Positions 1-8,042 of a stretch of 64,000 bases of DNA are shown here, piece by piece. Position 1 is the stretch's first letter; the number at the start of each line of letters is the position of its first letter. The stretch comes from DAITPV01 sp050692555 (GTDB lineage Bacteria > Actinomycetota > UBA4738 > CALAEC01). Location: assembly GCA_050692555.1 (NCBI GenBank), contig JBOGVS010000014.1:1-64000 (forward strand), written 5' to 3'. Below the pieces are notes generated by a model, which worked only from the letters and a program-made list of their open reading frames with translations, was not told the DNA's origin and made no database searches. Position numbers and translations under genes: made by a program.

Positions 1-7
1 CCTTCCC

Positions 8-66
8 CCTGGTCGGCTTGGACTGCCGACCAGGCTCACCCTTCCGGGCGCTCGAGTCCCGGAAGG
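8..66. repeat. Two adjacent perfect inverted repeats
   Basis: The first hairpin has a 10-bp stem (8-17 with 25-34, 7-base loop). The second has a 9-bp stem (40-48 with 58-66, 9-base loop). Neither is followed by a T-run on the plus strand. They sit just inside the IS-like end and could be terminators of the element or part of its end structure. Confidence 0.6.
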
Positions 67-74
67 AAGCCCAG

Positions 75-120
75 GGGGGTCAAATTTCAACCGGCCCAAG
101 GGGGTCAAGATTCAACCGGC
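75..120. repeat. Two 21-base direct repeats of the IS-like end
   Basis: Copies at 75-95 and 100-120 differ only at one position (AAA versus AGA in the middle). They are the terminal repeats used to infer the insertion sequence end. Confidence 0.7.
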
Positions 121-246
121 GCCGACAAGCGGTCAGTGTGGACTATCTGCTCTCAGTGCGGGAGCATGCTGTCGGTCGACGACGAGGCTCGCGAGCTTGC
201 GGCGGCGCTCTCGCAGCCGCAGGGCTTCCTTCGCTAATCCTCCTCG

Positions 247-519
247 ATGGACACCGTCCTTGCCGTCCTCCTCTTCGCGGGCCTTGTCATCCTTGCCTTG
301 GCCGCTCTGTTCCAGTCCCCTGACACGATCTGGAGGGCGGGCCCGACCTGGAAGCAAGCAGGGCCGCCCGAGCTACGCTCCCCCCGAGCTGAGTCACCGG
401 GCGGGATCAGCACCTTTGCCCAGAGCTTCTCGCGTCGCAAGACAGGAATTGCCGCAGCCGTCAAGAGGCCAGGCGGACGAGGAAGCGATCAAGGCACTGA
501 TGCTCAATTCCTTAAATGA
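247..519 (+). CDS. Small hypothetical protein with N-terminal membrane segment
   Basis: The first ~22 residues after the ATG form one strongly hydrophobic helix (residues 2-22, rich in Leu/Val/Ala), typical of a membrane anchor or uncleaved signal. The rest (residues 25-90) is polar and Arg/Pro/Gly rich and looks out of frame. The more protein-like continuation lies in another frame, from about 470 to 811. This may therefore be the 5' part of a gene broken by a frameshift near 340-480. No family is recognised. It is the first gene after the IS-like end, which fits a disturbed region. Confidence 0.35.
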   Translation: MDTVLAVLLFAGLVILALAALFQSPDTIWRAGPTWKQAGPPELRSPRAESPGGISTFAQSFSRRKTGIAAAVKRPGGRGSDQGTDAQFLK

Positions 520-811
520 AGCCCTCGGGCGCTTGGCGGCGAGACCCGGAGGGATAGACGCACTTCCGGAGGAGGAGATCGATGAGCGGGTGATGGGGGC
601 CAGTCTCAACGACCTCAGCGACTACCTCGGTGTCTCACGGAGAGAGGCGGCGGCGATAGTCGCAGACCTCTTCAAGGAGGGACAGGGACTGCCGAACTCT
701 CCATTGGCAAAAGTGCGACGAATCGCAGCAGGGAGCGACCATCCGCCTGGCGTGCTCAGGGCGAGCTCAGAGCAGGGAGCGGACGAGGACCGCTCCCATC
801 CTCCTATCTAG
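500..811 (+). CDS. Hypothetical protein with HTH-like segment
   Basis: From the ATG at 500 this frame gives about 103 residues of acidic, helix-rich composition. A segment around residues 38-62 (DLSDYLGVSRREAAAIV) has helix-turn-helix-like spacing. Coding-like composition begins in the same frame slightly upstream (about 470), with no better start codon, so it may be the 3' part of the gene that begins at 247. No close family is recognised. The C-terminal 25 residues are polar and probably disordered. Confidence is limited by the lack of a good ribosome binding site. Confidence 0.4.
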   Translation: MLNSLNEALGRLAARPGGIDALPEEEIDERVMGASLNDLSDYLGVSRREAAAIVADLFKEGQGLPNSPLAKVRRIAAGSDHPPGVLRASSEQGADEDRSHPPI

Positions 812-968
812 ACCAGGCACCCCAGGGAAACCGGACACGATAGTGAAGATTGAACCGCGTGGCCGTGCCGTGGTTCGTTAGAGGGAGCGCGGGGGGAAAG
901 TGCTGTTGTGTTGAAGCGTCTGAAAGGCCAGGAGTACGCTCGGCGATGCGGCGCTTATGGAGGATCGA

Positions 969-1157
969 ATGAACAACTGCATGCTGTCGGACTGCGATAA
1001 CGAGGTAACCGTCCTCACGATGTACAGAGTGCCCGACGACAGAATCGCCGGTCCCCTTCGAGGCTACCTGTGTGTGGAGCACGCAGACCTATACGGGCCG
1101 GGCTCCCCAGTCTTCATCGAACTGAGGTATCCAGACGGCCGGGTTATCCGTCCATGA
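969..1157 (+). CDS. Small Cys/His-containing protein
   Basis: A 62-residue protein. GGAGG at 959-963 lies five bases before the ATG at 969, which favours this start over the in-frame ATG at 957. Cysteines at residues 4 and 9, and a later CVEH motif, make a possible C-X4-C...C-X2-H metal site. No known family is recognised. It stands alone between the IS-adjacent fragments and the convergent threonine dehydratase. The 811-968 gap before it shows nothing I can name. Confidence 0.5.
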   Translation: MNNCMLSDCDNEVTVLTMYRVPDDRIAGPLRGYLCVEHADLYGPGSPVFIELRYPDGRVIRP

Positions 1158-1282
1158 GTAGGCAGCCGCTGAAGTCCGGACGGAGACTGCGTCAGCTGTC
1201 TCGGGTTAGGGCACGAGTTTCATCCTTGGCGCGGCGCCGGGTCAGGTTGCTGCCAACCTGGTGTGGGTGCCGCCGGAGACCG

Positions 1283-2296
1283 CTACCAGGTGTGGGGGTC
1301 GGTCAGGGCCCGCTCGAGCTGGTGCCGGTTGAGGTTACCGCCGGATAGGATTGTTCCCACCTTGCGGCCGGCCAGCCGTTCGTGGAGCTGGACGACACCG
1401 GCGGTGCCGGCGGCTCCCGCTCCCTCGGCCAGGTTGTGGGTCTTCTCCAGCAGGAGAACCACGGCCCGGCGCATCTCCTCCTCCGACACCTCGATCACCT
1501 CGTCGACCAGGCGGGAGATCATCCGGAACGGCAGCTCTGTGGGGTGCTTGGAGGCCAGTCCCTCGGCGAACGTGTTGGCCGAGGGCGCGTTCACGATCCG
1601 CCCGGCCCGGAGCGAGGCCACGTACGGCGCGCAGTTCTTGGCCTGGACCCCGATAACCTCGATCCGTGGGTTCAGGGTCTTGGCCGCCAGGGCCACGCCG
1701 GACATCAGCCCGCCCGCGCCGACGGGGACCACCACGGCGTCCAGGTCCGGCTGAACCTCGAGCATCTCCAGCCCGACGATCCCGTGCCCGGCGATGATCC
1801 ACGGGTCGTTGGCGGCATGGAAGTACACGAATCCCTTCTCCCGCTCGAGCTCCAGGGCCTTGGCATTGGCTTCCTCGAAGTCCCGTCCCTCGTGGACCAC
1901 CTCCGTGCACAGGGTTCGCATGGCCTCGGCCTTGTCCGGGTTGGCCTTCTCCGGCATGACCACCGTGGCCCGGACCCCGGTGATCCGGGCCGCGTAGCAC
2001 ACGCCCTGGCCGTGGTTGCCGTTCGACGCGGTGACCACGCCCCGGGCCCGTTCATCGTCCGTGAGACACAGGACCTTGTTGAGGGTGCCCCGAACCTTGA
2101 ACGCTCCCACCGGCTGGTGGTTCTCGTACTTGATGAACAGCCGGCATCCCAGCATCCCGCCGAGCGCGGTGGACTCGTAGAACGGCGTGGGGTTCAGGTA
2201 TCGCTGGATCAGCCGCCGCGCGGCGAGGATGTCGATGAAGGCCGGCTCCCGGCTCCCTTCTCCCGGGCTCCGCTCCCCCTCGAGCAGCTCCACCAC
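1283..2296 (-). CDS. Threonine/serine dehydratase (PLP fold type II)
   Basis: Deaminates L-threonine to 2-oxobutanoate (or serine to pyruvate) in the cytosol. The PLP lysine is K68 in GAFKVRG, and the asparagine/glycine loops (SNGNHGQG, PVGAGGLMSG) and the C-terminal SGGN phosphate-end motif are present. At 337 residues it lacks the C-terminal ACT-like regulatory domain of biosynthetic IlvA, so it resembles the short catabolic (TdcB-like) or isoleucine-feeding single-domain form. The start is a GTG preceded by AGGAGGGG. It begins 9 bases after gpsA and is the last gene of the plsC-gpsA operon. Exact substrate preference cannot be read from sequence. Confidence 0.9.
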   Translation of the reverse strand: MVELLEGERSPGEGSREPAFIDILAARRLIQRYLNPTPFYESTALGGMLGCRLFIKYENHQPVGAFKVRGTLNKVLCLTDDERARGVVTASNGNHGQGVCYAARITGVRATVVMPEKANPDKAEAMRTLCTEVVHEGRDFEEANAKALELEREKGFVYFHAANDPWIIAGHGIVGLEMLEVQPDLDAVVVPVGAGGLMSGVALAAKTLNPRIEVIGVQAKNCAPYVASLRAGRIVNAPSANTFAEGLASKHPTELPFRMISRLVDEVIEVSEEEMRRAVVLLLEKTHNLAEGAGAAGTAGVVQLHERLAGRKVGTILSGGNLNRHQLERALTDPHTW

Positions 2297-2305
2297 CGGC
2301 CCCTC

Positions 2306-3343
2306 CTACCCCGACGGCTCGTGGATCCCGTGCAGCTCGGGCTTTGCCGAGCGGAGCATCAGCGAGAGCACCATGTCCCCCGGAGCCACTCCCTCGTACA
2401 GCACCTTGACCACGTGCTCGCACAGGGGGACCTCGATCCCGGATCGGTGGGCCAGGGCCACCACCGAGCGGCTGGTCTTCACGCCCTCGGCGACCATGCT
2501 GGTCTCGGCCACGATGACGTCCAGTTTCCGGCCACTTCCGAGCTCCTCGCCCACTCGGCGGTTCCGCGAGAGCGTGGAGATGCACGTGGCCACCAGGTCG
2601 CCCATCCCGGCCAGGCCGGCGAACGTCAGCGGGTTGGCGCCGAGCTTCGTTCCCAGCCGCGCCATCTCCGCCAGGCCCCGGGTGATGAGCGAGGCTCGGG
2701 AGTTGTCGCCGAACCCCATCCCGTCTGCGATCCCCGCGGCGATGGCGATGACGTTCTTCATCGACCCGCACAGCTCGCACCCCACCACGTCGGGGTTGGT
2801 GTACACGCGGAAGAAGGGCGCCATGAACAGCGCCTGGAGCTCCGTAGCCGTCGGGTCGTCCGCGCAGGCCACCACCGACGCCGAGGGCATGCGTCGCATG
2901 ACCTCCCTGGCCAGGTTGGGTCCGGACACCACCGCCAGCCGGGTTGGAGGGATGTCGGCCTCCTGGGACATCACCTCGGTCATCCGCTCCAGACTGTTCT
3001 GCTCGATGCCCTTGGTCAGCGACACCAGCGTGGTGTCCGGGCCCAGGAGTGGAGCCGCCTGGCGGAACACCTCCCGGAAGGCGTGGGAGGGGACCGCCAT
3101 GACCACCACCTCGGCGCCGTCCACGGCCTTCTCCAGGTCCGAGGTGGCCAAGAGCGAGGCCGGGAGGTCGAAGCCCGGGAGATACGCAGCGTTGGTGTGG
3201 CGGGCGGCGACCTCGTCCGCCAGCTCGGCCCGCCGAGCCCACAGCACGGTCTCCACGCCCTTCTCCGCGGTGATCGTGGAGAACGCGGTCCCCCACGACC
3301 CCGCGCCAACTACCGCGACCTTGGGGCGATCGCTCAGGACCAT
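2306..3343 (-). CDS. gpsA: Glycerol-3-phosphate dehydrogenase [NAD(P)+]
   Basis: Reduces dihydroxyacetone phosphate to sn-glycerol 3-phosphate for phospholipid synthesis. The Rossmann motif GAGSWGTAF is near the N terminus (residues 13-21), the catalytic-lysine region SMKNVIAIAAG is in the middle, and the DNSRASL substrate motif follows. The length of 345 residues is normal. The ATG at 3343 was chosen because the family starts just before the Rossmann strand; it lies inside the last codons of the upstream acyltransferase (10-base overlap), indicating translational coupling. Pairing with an acyltransferase fits the first steps of phosphatidic acid synthesis. A gpsA-cofC neighbourhood is also found in mycobacteria. 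Confidence 0.95.
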   Translation of the reverse strand: MVLSDRPKVAVVGAGSWGTAFSTITAEKGVETVLWARRAELADEVAARHTNAAYLPGFDLPASLLATSDLEKAVDGAEVVVMAVPSHAFREVFRQAAPLLGPDTTLVSLTKGIEQNSLERMTEVMSQEADIPPTRLAVVSGPNLAREVMRRMPSASVVACADDPTATELQALFMAPFFRVYTNPDVVGCELCGSMKNVIAIAAGIADGMGFGDNSRASLITRGLAEMARLGTKLGANPLTFAGLAGMGDLVATCISTLSRNRRVGEELGSGRKLDVIVAETSMVAEGVKTSRSVVALAHRSGIEVPLCEHVVKVLYEGVAPGDMVLSLMLRSAKPELHGIHEPSG

Positions 3344-4008
3344 GTCTTCGGGTAGCGGGCCCTCATGTCGTCGACCAGAAACGAGAGCTGCGCCATCACC
3401 TCGTCGGTGACCTTGCGAAGCGTTGCCGGATCGTCCGCCCGGTCCTCGTACTCGGAGAAGTCCAGTGGCGTGCCGGCCTTCACCCAGATCGGGCGGCCGT
3501 ATTTCAGGTTTCGCCCGCCGCCTTTCTGCCACACCGGAGCGGATCCCCACACCGCCAGGGGAATCACCGGCACGCCGGTGGCCAGCGTGAGGCGGGCGAT
3601 TCCGGTCTTACCGCGCATCGGCGAGAAGTCCTGGTTCTCGGTCACGGTGGACTCCGGGTACACCACCACCAGCTCACCGGCTCGGAGCGAGGCCCCGGCG
3701 GCCTTCACCGGCCCCGTGTCGCCGGAGCCTCGCACTACGGGGATCTGCCTGGCGCCCCGAAGCACCGGTCCGGAGACCTTGTTCTTGAACAGCTCGATCT
3801 TGGCCAGGAACCGTGGCCGGCGGCCGGCCTTCTCCAGGAAATACCCGTGGGCCAGCGGGTCGAAGTACGAGATGTGGTTGCCGGCGATGAGCGCACCGCC
3901 CTCCCGGGGGATGTGCTCCAGACCCTCGAATCGCCACCGGAACCACACGGCGATGGGAGGGATCAGCATGGTTTCCGCGAACCGCATCCACGGCTCCACC
4001 CGCCTCAT
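3334..4008 (-). CDS. 1-acylglycerol-3-phosphate acyltransferase-like (PlsC family)
   Basis: A 224-residue PlsC/LPLAT-family acyltransferase that would acylate lysophosphatidic acid at the membrane. Visible motifs are NHISYFD (the HX4D catalytic block, about residues 44-50), RGSGDTGPVK and VVYPEST, the variant of the EGTR acyl-acceptor block. A membrane-associating hydrophobic stretch lies at residues 13-23. It heads the operon with gpsA, whose product makes the substrate backbone. The shorter length and YPEST variant are common in actinobacterial members, so exact acceptor specificity is uncertain. Confidence 0.88.
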   Translation of the reverse strand: MRRVEPWMRFAETMLIPPIAVWFRWRFEGLEHIPREGGALIAGNHISYFDPLAHGYFLEKAGRRPRFLAKIELFKNKVSGPVLRGARQIPVVRGSGDTGPVKAAGASLRAGELVVVYPESTVTENQDFSPMRGKTGIARLTLATGVPVIPLAVWGSAPVWQKGGGRNLKYGRPIWVKAGTPLDFSEYEDRADDPATLRKVTDEVMAQLSFLVDDMRARYPKTWS

Positions 4009-4083
4009 CGCGCCTCCCTGGCTCGGGTGTTCGCCATCCTAGCGCCGGTCCGGAGAGTGCGTGTACCGGCCACGCGCTGGGCG

Positions 4084-4089
4084 TAGCAT
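4084..4089 (+). promoter_or_regulatory. Candidate -10 element for cofC
   Basis: TAGCAT lies 9 bases before the cofC ATG with no Shine-Dalgarno sequence between, consistent with a leaderless transcript. Confidence 0.4.
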
Positions 4090-4098
4090 GACTCCCCC

Positions 4099-4743
4099 AT
4101 GCGGGTCATCACCGTACCGGTGAAGTCGCTGGAGCGGGCCAAGGGCCGTCTGTCCGAAGTGCTGAGCCCCCTTGAACGTGCCGCGCTCACGCTGGCGATG
4201 CTGGAGGACGTCCTGGATGCCTGCATGTCGATCCCCGGATGGCACGTGTGGGTCATCTCTCCCGACGAGGCCGTCCTGGAGGTCTCGGCCCGCCGCCGGG
4301 CCCGGCCGGTGGTGGAGGAGAACCCGGGCCTCCTGGCGGCGATCCGCCAGGTCGAGGAGGAGGCCGCGGGCGCCGAGGCCCTGGCCGTGGTCCTCGGCGA
4401 CCTCCCGTTGCTGACGTCCGAGGCGCTGGGCTCGGCCCTGCGTACCATCGGGCCGGTGGTGGCCGCGCCCTCGGTCTCGGATGCCGGGACGAACGTGCTG
4501 CTGCGCCGGCCTCCCCAGATCGTCCCGGCCAGGTTCGGGACCGACTCGTTCCGAAAGCATCGAGAGGTCGCCGAAGTCCGAGGGGTACCGTTCGCCACCG
4601 TTCGAGCCCCGGAGCTGGCCTTCGACCTCGACCGGCCCGAGGACGTCCCGGAGGTGCTGGCCCACGGGGGCCCGGGAAGGACCCGCGCTGCTTGCCTGGA
4701 GATGGTGCTGGCGGCGAGACTGACAGCCCACAGCCATCGCTAG
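4099..4743 (+). CDS. cofC: 2-phospho-L-lactate / phosphoenolpyruvate guanylyltransferase
   Basis: Activates phosphoenolpyruvate or 2-phospholactate with GTP in coenzyme F420 synthesis (CofC; FbiD in mycobacteria). The 214-residue protein has the family start VPVKSLERAKGRLS, a nucleotide-binding LGDLPLL segment near residue 100, and the C-terminal acidic motif FDLDRPEDV. Its location, divergent from gpsA and followed a few genes later by hup, matches the fbiD neighbourhood I recall for M. tuberculosis. It implies F420 cofactor use in this organism, relevant to the LLM-class oxidoreductase at 23.3 kb. Which substrate it prefers is not readable here. Confidence 0.92.
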   Translation: MRVITVPVKSLERAKGRLSEVLSPLERAALTLAMLEDVLDACMSIPGWHVWVISPDEAVLEVSARRRARPVVEENPGLLAAIRQVEEEAAGAEALAVVLGDLPLLTSEALGSALRTIGPVVAAPSVSDAGTNVLLRRPPQIVPARFGTDSFRKHREVAEVRGVPFATVRAPELAFDLDRPEDVPEVLAHGGPGRTRAACLEMVLAARLTAHSHR

Positions 4744-4752
4744 GAGGCCCCG

Positions 4753-4962
4753 GTGCCCCAGGGAACGATCAAGGACTACGACGTCGGCTCGCGAACCGGG
4801 ACCCTGCTCACCGACGAGCGAGAGGAGGTGGCCATCGATCCCGGGTCCGTGGAGGGAGCGGGGATCCGGTACCTCCGCATCGGTCAGCGGGTGAAGTTCG
4901 AGGTCGCCGATGAGAGCGGGAAGAAAGTGGCCCGGGTCCTGCGGATCGTGACCTTCGACTAG
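4753..4962 (+). CDS. Cold-shock-domain-like small protein
   Basis: A 69-residue OB-fold-like protein. The N terminus (QGTIKDYDVGSRTGTLL) resembles the first strands of cold shock domains (G.VK.F....G.GF), but the aromatic RNP1/RNP2 residues are mostly replaced, so nucleic-acid binding is uncertain. The GTG start is preceded by AGGAGG (4742-4747). It sits 9 bases after cofC and directly abuts the amidohydrolase, so it belongs to that operon. Its role there is unknown. Confidence 0.7.
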   Translation: MPQGTIKDYDVGSRTGTLLTDEREEVAIDPGSVEGAGIRYLRIGQRVKFEVADESGKKVARVLRIVTFD

Positions 4963-5871
4963 GTGCGCGTCGACGGGCATAGTCACGCGGTCCAGGAATC
5001 GTGGTTCGGGGAAGGGTGGTGGCAGGCCCTGGCCCGCCGCGGGGAGAAGGAGCTGGGCGCTCCAGCCGCCCTTATCCGGGAGAACGTGATTCCCGCGCTG
5101 TTCGACGAGGACGGTTCGAGCCAGCTGGGGGCCATGGATGCCGCAGGCATCGACGTCGCGGTGATGTTCCCTCACGACTGGTCGCTCGAGCCGAACCTCG
5201 GACCTGCGGCCACCGGGTGGCGGGAGCACAACGATTGGTACGCGGGCCTCGCGGAGAGGCATCCCGACCGGATCCGCTGGGGCTTCGGCGTCGATCCGCG
5301 CCATCCCGGCGCCCTCGAGGCGTTCACGGAGGCCGTGCGCGATCGCGGCGCGGTGTGCCTGAAGCTGCATCCTGGCGGCGGGTTCGCCCTGGACGACCCG
5401 GTGGCCCGGCCGTTCCTGGATCGAGCCGGCGAGCTGGGCGTGCCGGTGGTGCTGCACGTGGGACCCATCCCTCCGCCGCTCGATTCCTCGCTGGCCCGTC
5501 CGGAGCTCCTGGACCGAGTGGCGGCCGACTTCCCGGACCTCCGGATCCAGGCGGCCCACACCGGGAACGAGGAGTGGCGAGCGGTGGCGGCGATCGCCGA
5601 GCGCCGGACGAACGTGCGGTGCGATCTGTCCGGGTGGCAGCTTCGTTACCGAGACAACCAAGAGGAATTCCACGCGGACGTTCGGGAGGTGCTCAAGGCG
5701 GTCGGTCCGGGCCGGGTGATGTGGGGAACCGACGCTCCCTATTACCGACCGCTCACGCCGGACGACGAATGGGTGGCCGCTTTCGTCGAGTGGGAGCAGG
5801 CCCCCCTTGATCCCGGGGAGCTGGACGCCGTTCTCGGACAGACCGCGTCGTCGTTCTACGGTCTGGGTTGA
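4963..5871 (+). CDS. Amidohydrolase family protein (amidohydrolase 2)
   Basis: A metal-dependent hydrolase or decarboxylase with TIM-barrel fold (PF04909-like), 302 residues. The N-terminal metal motif is DGHSH, followed by LKLHPGG, a VVLHVG strand with a metal-ligand His, QAAHTGNE, and WGTDAPYY carrying the catalytic Asp. The GTG start immediately follows the previous stop, so it is co-translated with the cold-shock-like gene. Family members act on varied substrates (ACMSD, gamma-resorcylate decarboxylase, lactonases), and nothing here fixes the substrate. It ends one base before the convergent HU gene, leaving no room for a separate terminator. Confidence 0.85.
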   Translation: MRVDGHSHAVQESWFGEGWWQALARRGEKELGAPAALIRENVIPALFDEDGSSQLGAMDAAGIDVAVMFPHDWSLEPNLGPAATGWREHNDWYAGLAERHPDRIRWGFGVDPRHPGALEAFTEAVRDRGAVCLKLHPGGGFALDDPVARPFLDRAGELGVPVVLHVGPIPPPLDSSLARPELLDRVAADFPDLRIQAAHTGNEEWRAVAAIAERRTNVRCDLSGWQLRYRDNQEEFHADVREVLKAVGPGRVMWGTDAPYYRPLTPDDEWVAAFVEWEQAPLDPGELDAVLGQTASSFYGLG

Positions 5872-5872
5872 T

Positions 5873-6199
5873 CTACCTGCGAGTCTTGCGGGATCCGCGT
5901 CCCGTGGCCGTCCGCTTCCTCCGCGGCACGGCCACCAGTTCCCGGAACGCGTTGCCTGGACGGAACACCGGGGCGTTCCGGGCCGGGATCTTGACTGCCT
6001 GGCGAGTGTGAGGGTTCCGGCCGGTCCGAGGGTTCCTGCGCCGCCGCTCGAACGTTCCGAACCCGGAGAGGACCACTCGCTCTCCCCTGGCCACCCGCTC
6101 CCGGATGACGTCGAGAGTCGCGTTCAACACCCGCGACACCTGACCAGGGGCCAGTCCCGTCCGCTTGGAGATCTCGGAAGCCAGGGAGCCCTTGTTCAC
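5873..6199 (-). CDS. hup: HU-family nucleoid DNA-binding protein
   Basis: A histone-like DNA-bending protein of 108 residues: about 90 residues of HU fold plus a short basic tail (PRRKRTATGRGSRKTRR) like, but much shorter than, the Lys/Ala tail of mycobacterial HupB. The signature GFGTFERRRRNPRTGRNPHT is present with the conserved arm Arg/Pro residues. The start is GTG. It is convergent with the amidohydrolase at one-base distance and downstream of cofC, as in mycobacteria. Confidence 0.93.
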   Translation of the reverse strand: MNKGSLASEISKRTGLAPGQVSRVLNATLDVIRERVARGERVVLSGFGTFERRRRNPRTGRNPHTRQAVKIPARNAPVFRPGNAFRELVAVPRRKRTATGRGSRKTRR

Positions 6200-6271
6200 G
6201 ACCGGCGCCGGTCACCCTACGCGCGCGGGAAGCCGGCCGCAAACGTGCGAAGTGACCGCGGGCGCCGGTCG

Positions 6272-7579
6272 CTACGGCCGGTACGCCCAGAAGGACCGGG
6301 GGAACCCCGGGCATCCGAAGCACGGCGTTTCGTCCTTGCCGGCGACCGTGATGCCTTCCATCGACAGGAACAGACCGTCGCCGGCGGGGACGAGGGACGC
6401 GAATCGCCACAGGCGCAGGTCCCCTAGTCCGGGGAGCTGGTCGTCGAGCGGCCCGCCACGTATCCGCTCCCAGGCGCCAGAGGAGGGCTCATAAAGCGCC
6501 GCCCGACCACAGAAGAACGCGAACCCGAGGTCGCCGGCGGTCACGGCATCCGGATAGCACTCGTCGAACTGGAACGGCATGTCGGCGGGCACGGTCCACG
6601 TGTCGGTCGCGGGGTCGTAGGCCTGCCACCGGGTCTCGTAGTCGTAGGCGACCATCCGGTCCCCAACCCAGACGGCGGCCGTGGCCTGGGGGGACAGCTC
6701 GGAGGGCTGCAGGGTGCGCCACGTGTCCGTGTCCGGGTCGTAGGCCGCGCCCACAGATGTCCGGGTGTCGGCGATGTTCCGATTGCTGACCAGGGAGCCG
6801 AACACGATCATCTCGCGGCCCGTCCACACCCCCGAAAGCAGGTTCAGGCCGTGGGGCGCGTCGGCGATGCGCCGCCACGAGTTCGTGGCGGGATCGTAGG
6901 CCGCCCCCTGCATGCTCTCGGCGCCCTGCCGCTTCCCCCCGCCCCAGACGATCACCTCTCGCCCGGTCCACAGGTGCACGGCGCCGGTTCGCGCCTCGAT
7001 GGGGGCCTCTGGGAGCTTCCGCCAGGTCTCGGCCGCCGGATCGTACGCGTGGCCCGAAAGGCCGGGTTCCTCAGCCTCCTCGGAGCCCTCGGGCTCGTTC
7101 TCGAAGAAGATCGCTTCGCGGCCCGTCCATACGGCGTTGGAGGCGCTGCGGGCGTCGATCGGGGGGAGGGGCCGCCATGCCCGGTGCTCCGGGTCGAACG
7201 CGTAGCCGCGTTCGGCCAGGCCGCAGCCCTCGGGGGCCTCGCCCTCACATCCTCCCCATGCCAGGACCTCCGACCCCGTCCACACGTACGCGGCACCGTC
7301 GTGGAGGTCCTCCGGGGGAAGGGGGAGCTCCGTCCAGCCCCTCGGGACCCCGGGGATCGTGCTCGCCGGGCGCGGGGTCGGCGGGCGGCCGCCGAACACC
7401 TCGATCGCCACCAGGACGCCGGCGGCAGCAACCGCCAGCGCCACGACCGCGGCGATGGCGCGGGACCACGGGACCGGGGGACGTCGTTCCTCCGAGGCCC
7501 GGCGCTCGACCTCCTCCCACACGTCTGGGACGCGGCCCTCTCGCAGCTCTCGGAATCCTGTCTCCAGCTCAGTCATCAT
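6272..7579 (-). CDS. Membrane-anchored Kelch beta-propeller protein, putative anti-sigma factor
   Basis: A 435-residue protein. A polar N-terminal cytoplasmic segment of about 40 residues is followed by one transmembrane helix (about 41-63) and an extracytoplasmic Kelch-type propeller with repeats of the form YDPATDTWR.L and WTG.E...WGG. Its start overlaps the end of the upstream ECF sigma gene by 11 bases, the usual arrangement of a sigma factor and its membrane anti-sigma factor. The N-terminal segment has no H-X3-C-X2-C zinc motif, so any sigma binding would be of a non-ZAS type. The propeller could sense a carbohydrate or envelope signal; this is inference. Confidence 0.75.
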   Translation of the reverse strand: MMTELETGFRELREGRVPDVWEEVERRASEERRPPVPWSRAIAAVVALAVAAAGVLVAIEVFGGRPPTPRPASTIPGVPRGWTELPLPPEDLHDGAAYVWTGSEVLAWGGCEGEAPEGCGLAERGYAFDPEHRAWRPLPPIDARSASNAVWTGREAIFFENEPEGSEEAEEPGLSGHAYDPAAETWRKLPEAPIEARTGAVHLWTGREVIVWGGGKRQGAESMQGAAYDPATNSWRRIADAPHGLNLLSGVWTGREMIVFGSLVSNRNIADTRTSVGAAYDPDTDTWRTLQPSELSPQATAAVWVGDRMVAYDYETRWQAYDPATDTWTVPADMPFQFDECYPDAVTAGDLGFAFFCGRAALYEPSSGAWERIRGGPLDDQLPGLGDLRLWRFASLVPAGDGLFLSMEGITVAGKDETPCFGCPGFPRSFWAYRP

Positions 7580-8042
7580 TAGCCTCCAGCAGCTCGCGCA
7601 GTCGGCGTCGTCCCCGGGAGAGGTGCACCCGGACCGCCGCTTGCGACATCCCCAGGATGGCCGCCACCTCCCGAACCGGGCGGTCGGCCACGTGGTGCAG
7701 GACGATCACGGCCCGCTGGCTCGGCGACACAGCGCGGAGCGCGGCGACCAGGTCCACGGCCGGCTCAGGGATTTCGTACGGGGGCTGGAATACCGGCGGA
7801 CCCACAGGGCGCCGGGCCTTGAGCTCGCGGCGGGCGATCTTGAACGCCACCCGCCACGTCCAGGCCAGTGGATCCCGCAGCGCCGAGCCGCGGCGAAGGG
7901 CCTGAGCCAGCGCCTCGGCGACCGCTTCCCGGGCCACATCGAGGTCCCCGGAGAAGGCCAGCAGCGTCCGCAGCATGTGCTCGCCGTGCTCGCGGTAGAT
8001 CCGCTCGACCTCCGACCGCGCGCTCACCAGGGCATCCTGCAC
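7569..8042 (-). CDS. ECF-type RNA polymerase sigma factor (SigE-like)
   Basis: A 157-residue sigma-70 family protein with region 2 (residues 10-60: REHGEHMLRTLLAFSGD..) and region 4 (about 95-150), containing a helix-turn-helix REVAAILGMSQAAVRVHLSRGRRRLR. It lacks regions 1 and 3, as ECF factors do. The start is GTG; a TATCAG hexamer (minus strand, 8048-8053) lies 5 bases upstream. It is followed with overlap by the Kelch membrane protein, its likely anti-sigma partner. Target promoters are unknown. Confidence 0.87.
   Translation of the reverse strand: MQDALVSARSEVERIYREHGEHMLRTLLAFSGDLDVAREAVAEALAQALRRGSALRDPLAWTWRVAFKIARRELKARRPVGPPVFQPPYEIPEPAVDLVAALRAVSPSQRAVIVLHHVADRPVREVAAILGMSQAAVRVHLSRGRRRLRELLEANDD

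Larger units (their letters stand above)
1..127. mobile_element. End of an IS21-like insertion sequence (remnant at window edge)
   Basis: Two near-identical direct repeats (75-95 and 100-120; 20 of 21 bases match) lie at a 25-base interval and are followed by GCCGACA ending at 127. Read on the minus strand the end would begin TGTCGGCGCCGGTTGAA, then TTGACCCCC. Ends starting TGT and carrying repeated short copies just inside are known for IS21-family elements. No transposase gene is visible, so any istA/istB would lie to the left of the window. The family assignment rests on my recollection of such ends. Confidence 0.5.

Noticed and set aside
1382..3355. A long uninterrupted plus-strand reading frame (over 650 codons) across the threonine dehydratase and gpsA genes
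   Set aside because: It is antisense to two well-conserved genes, shows Arg/Pro/His-rich composition typical of a high-GC shadow frame, and has no recognisable domain.
4039..5673. A long minus-strand frame over cofC and the amidohydrolase
   Set aside because: Antisense shadow of two clearly coding plus-strand genes; no motif or start signal.
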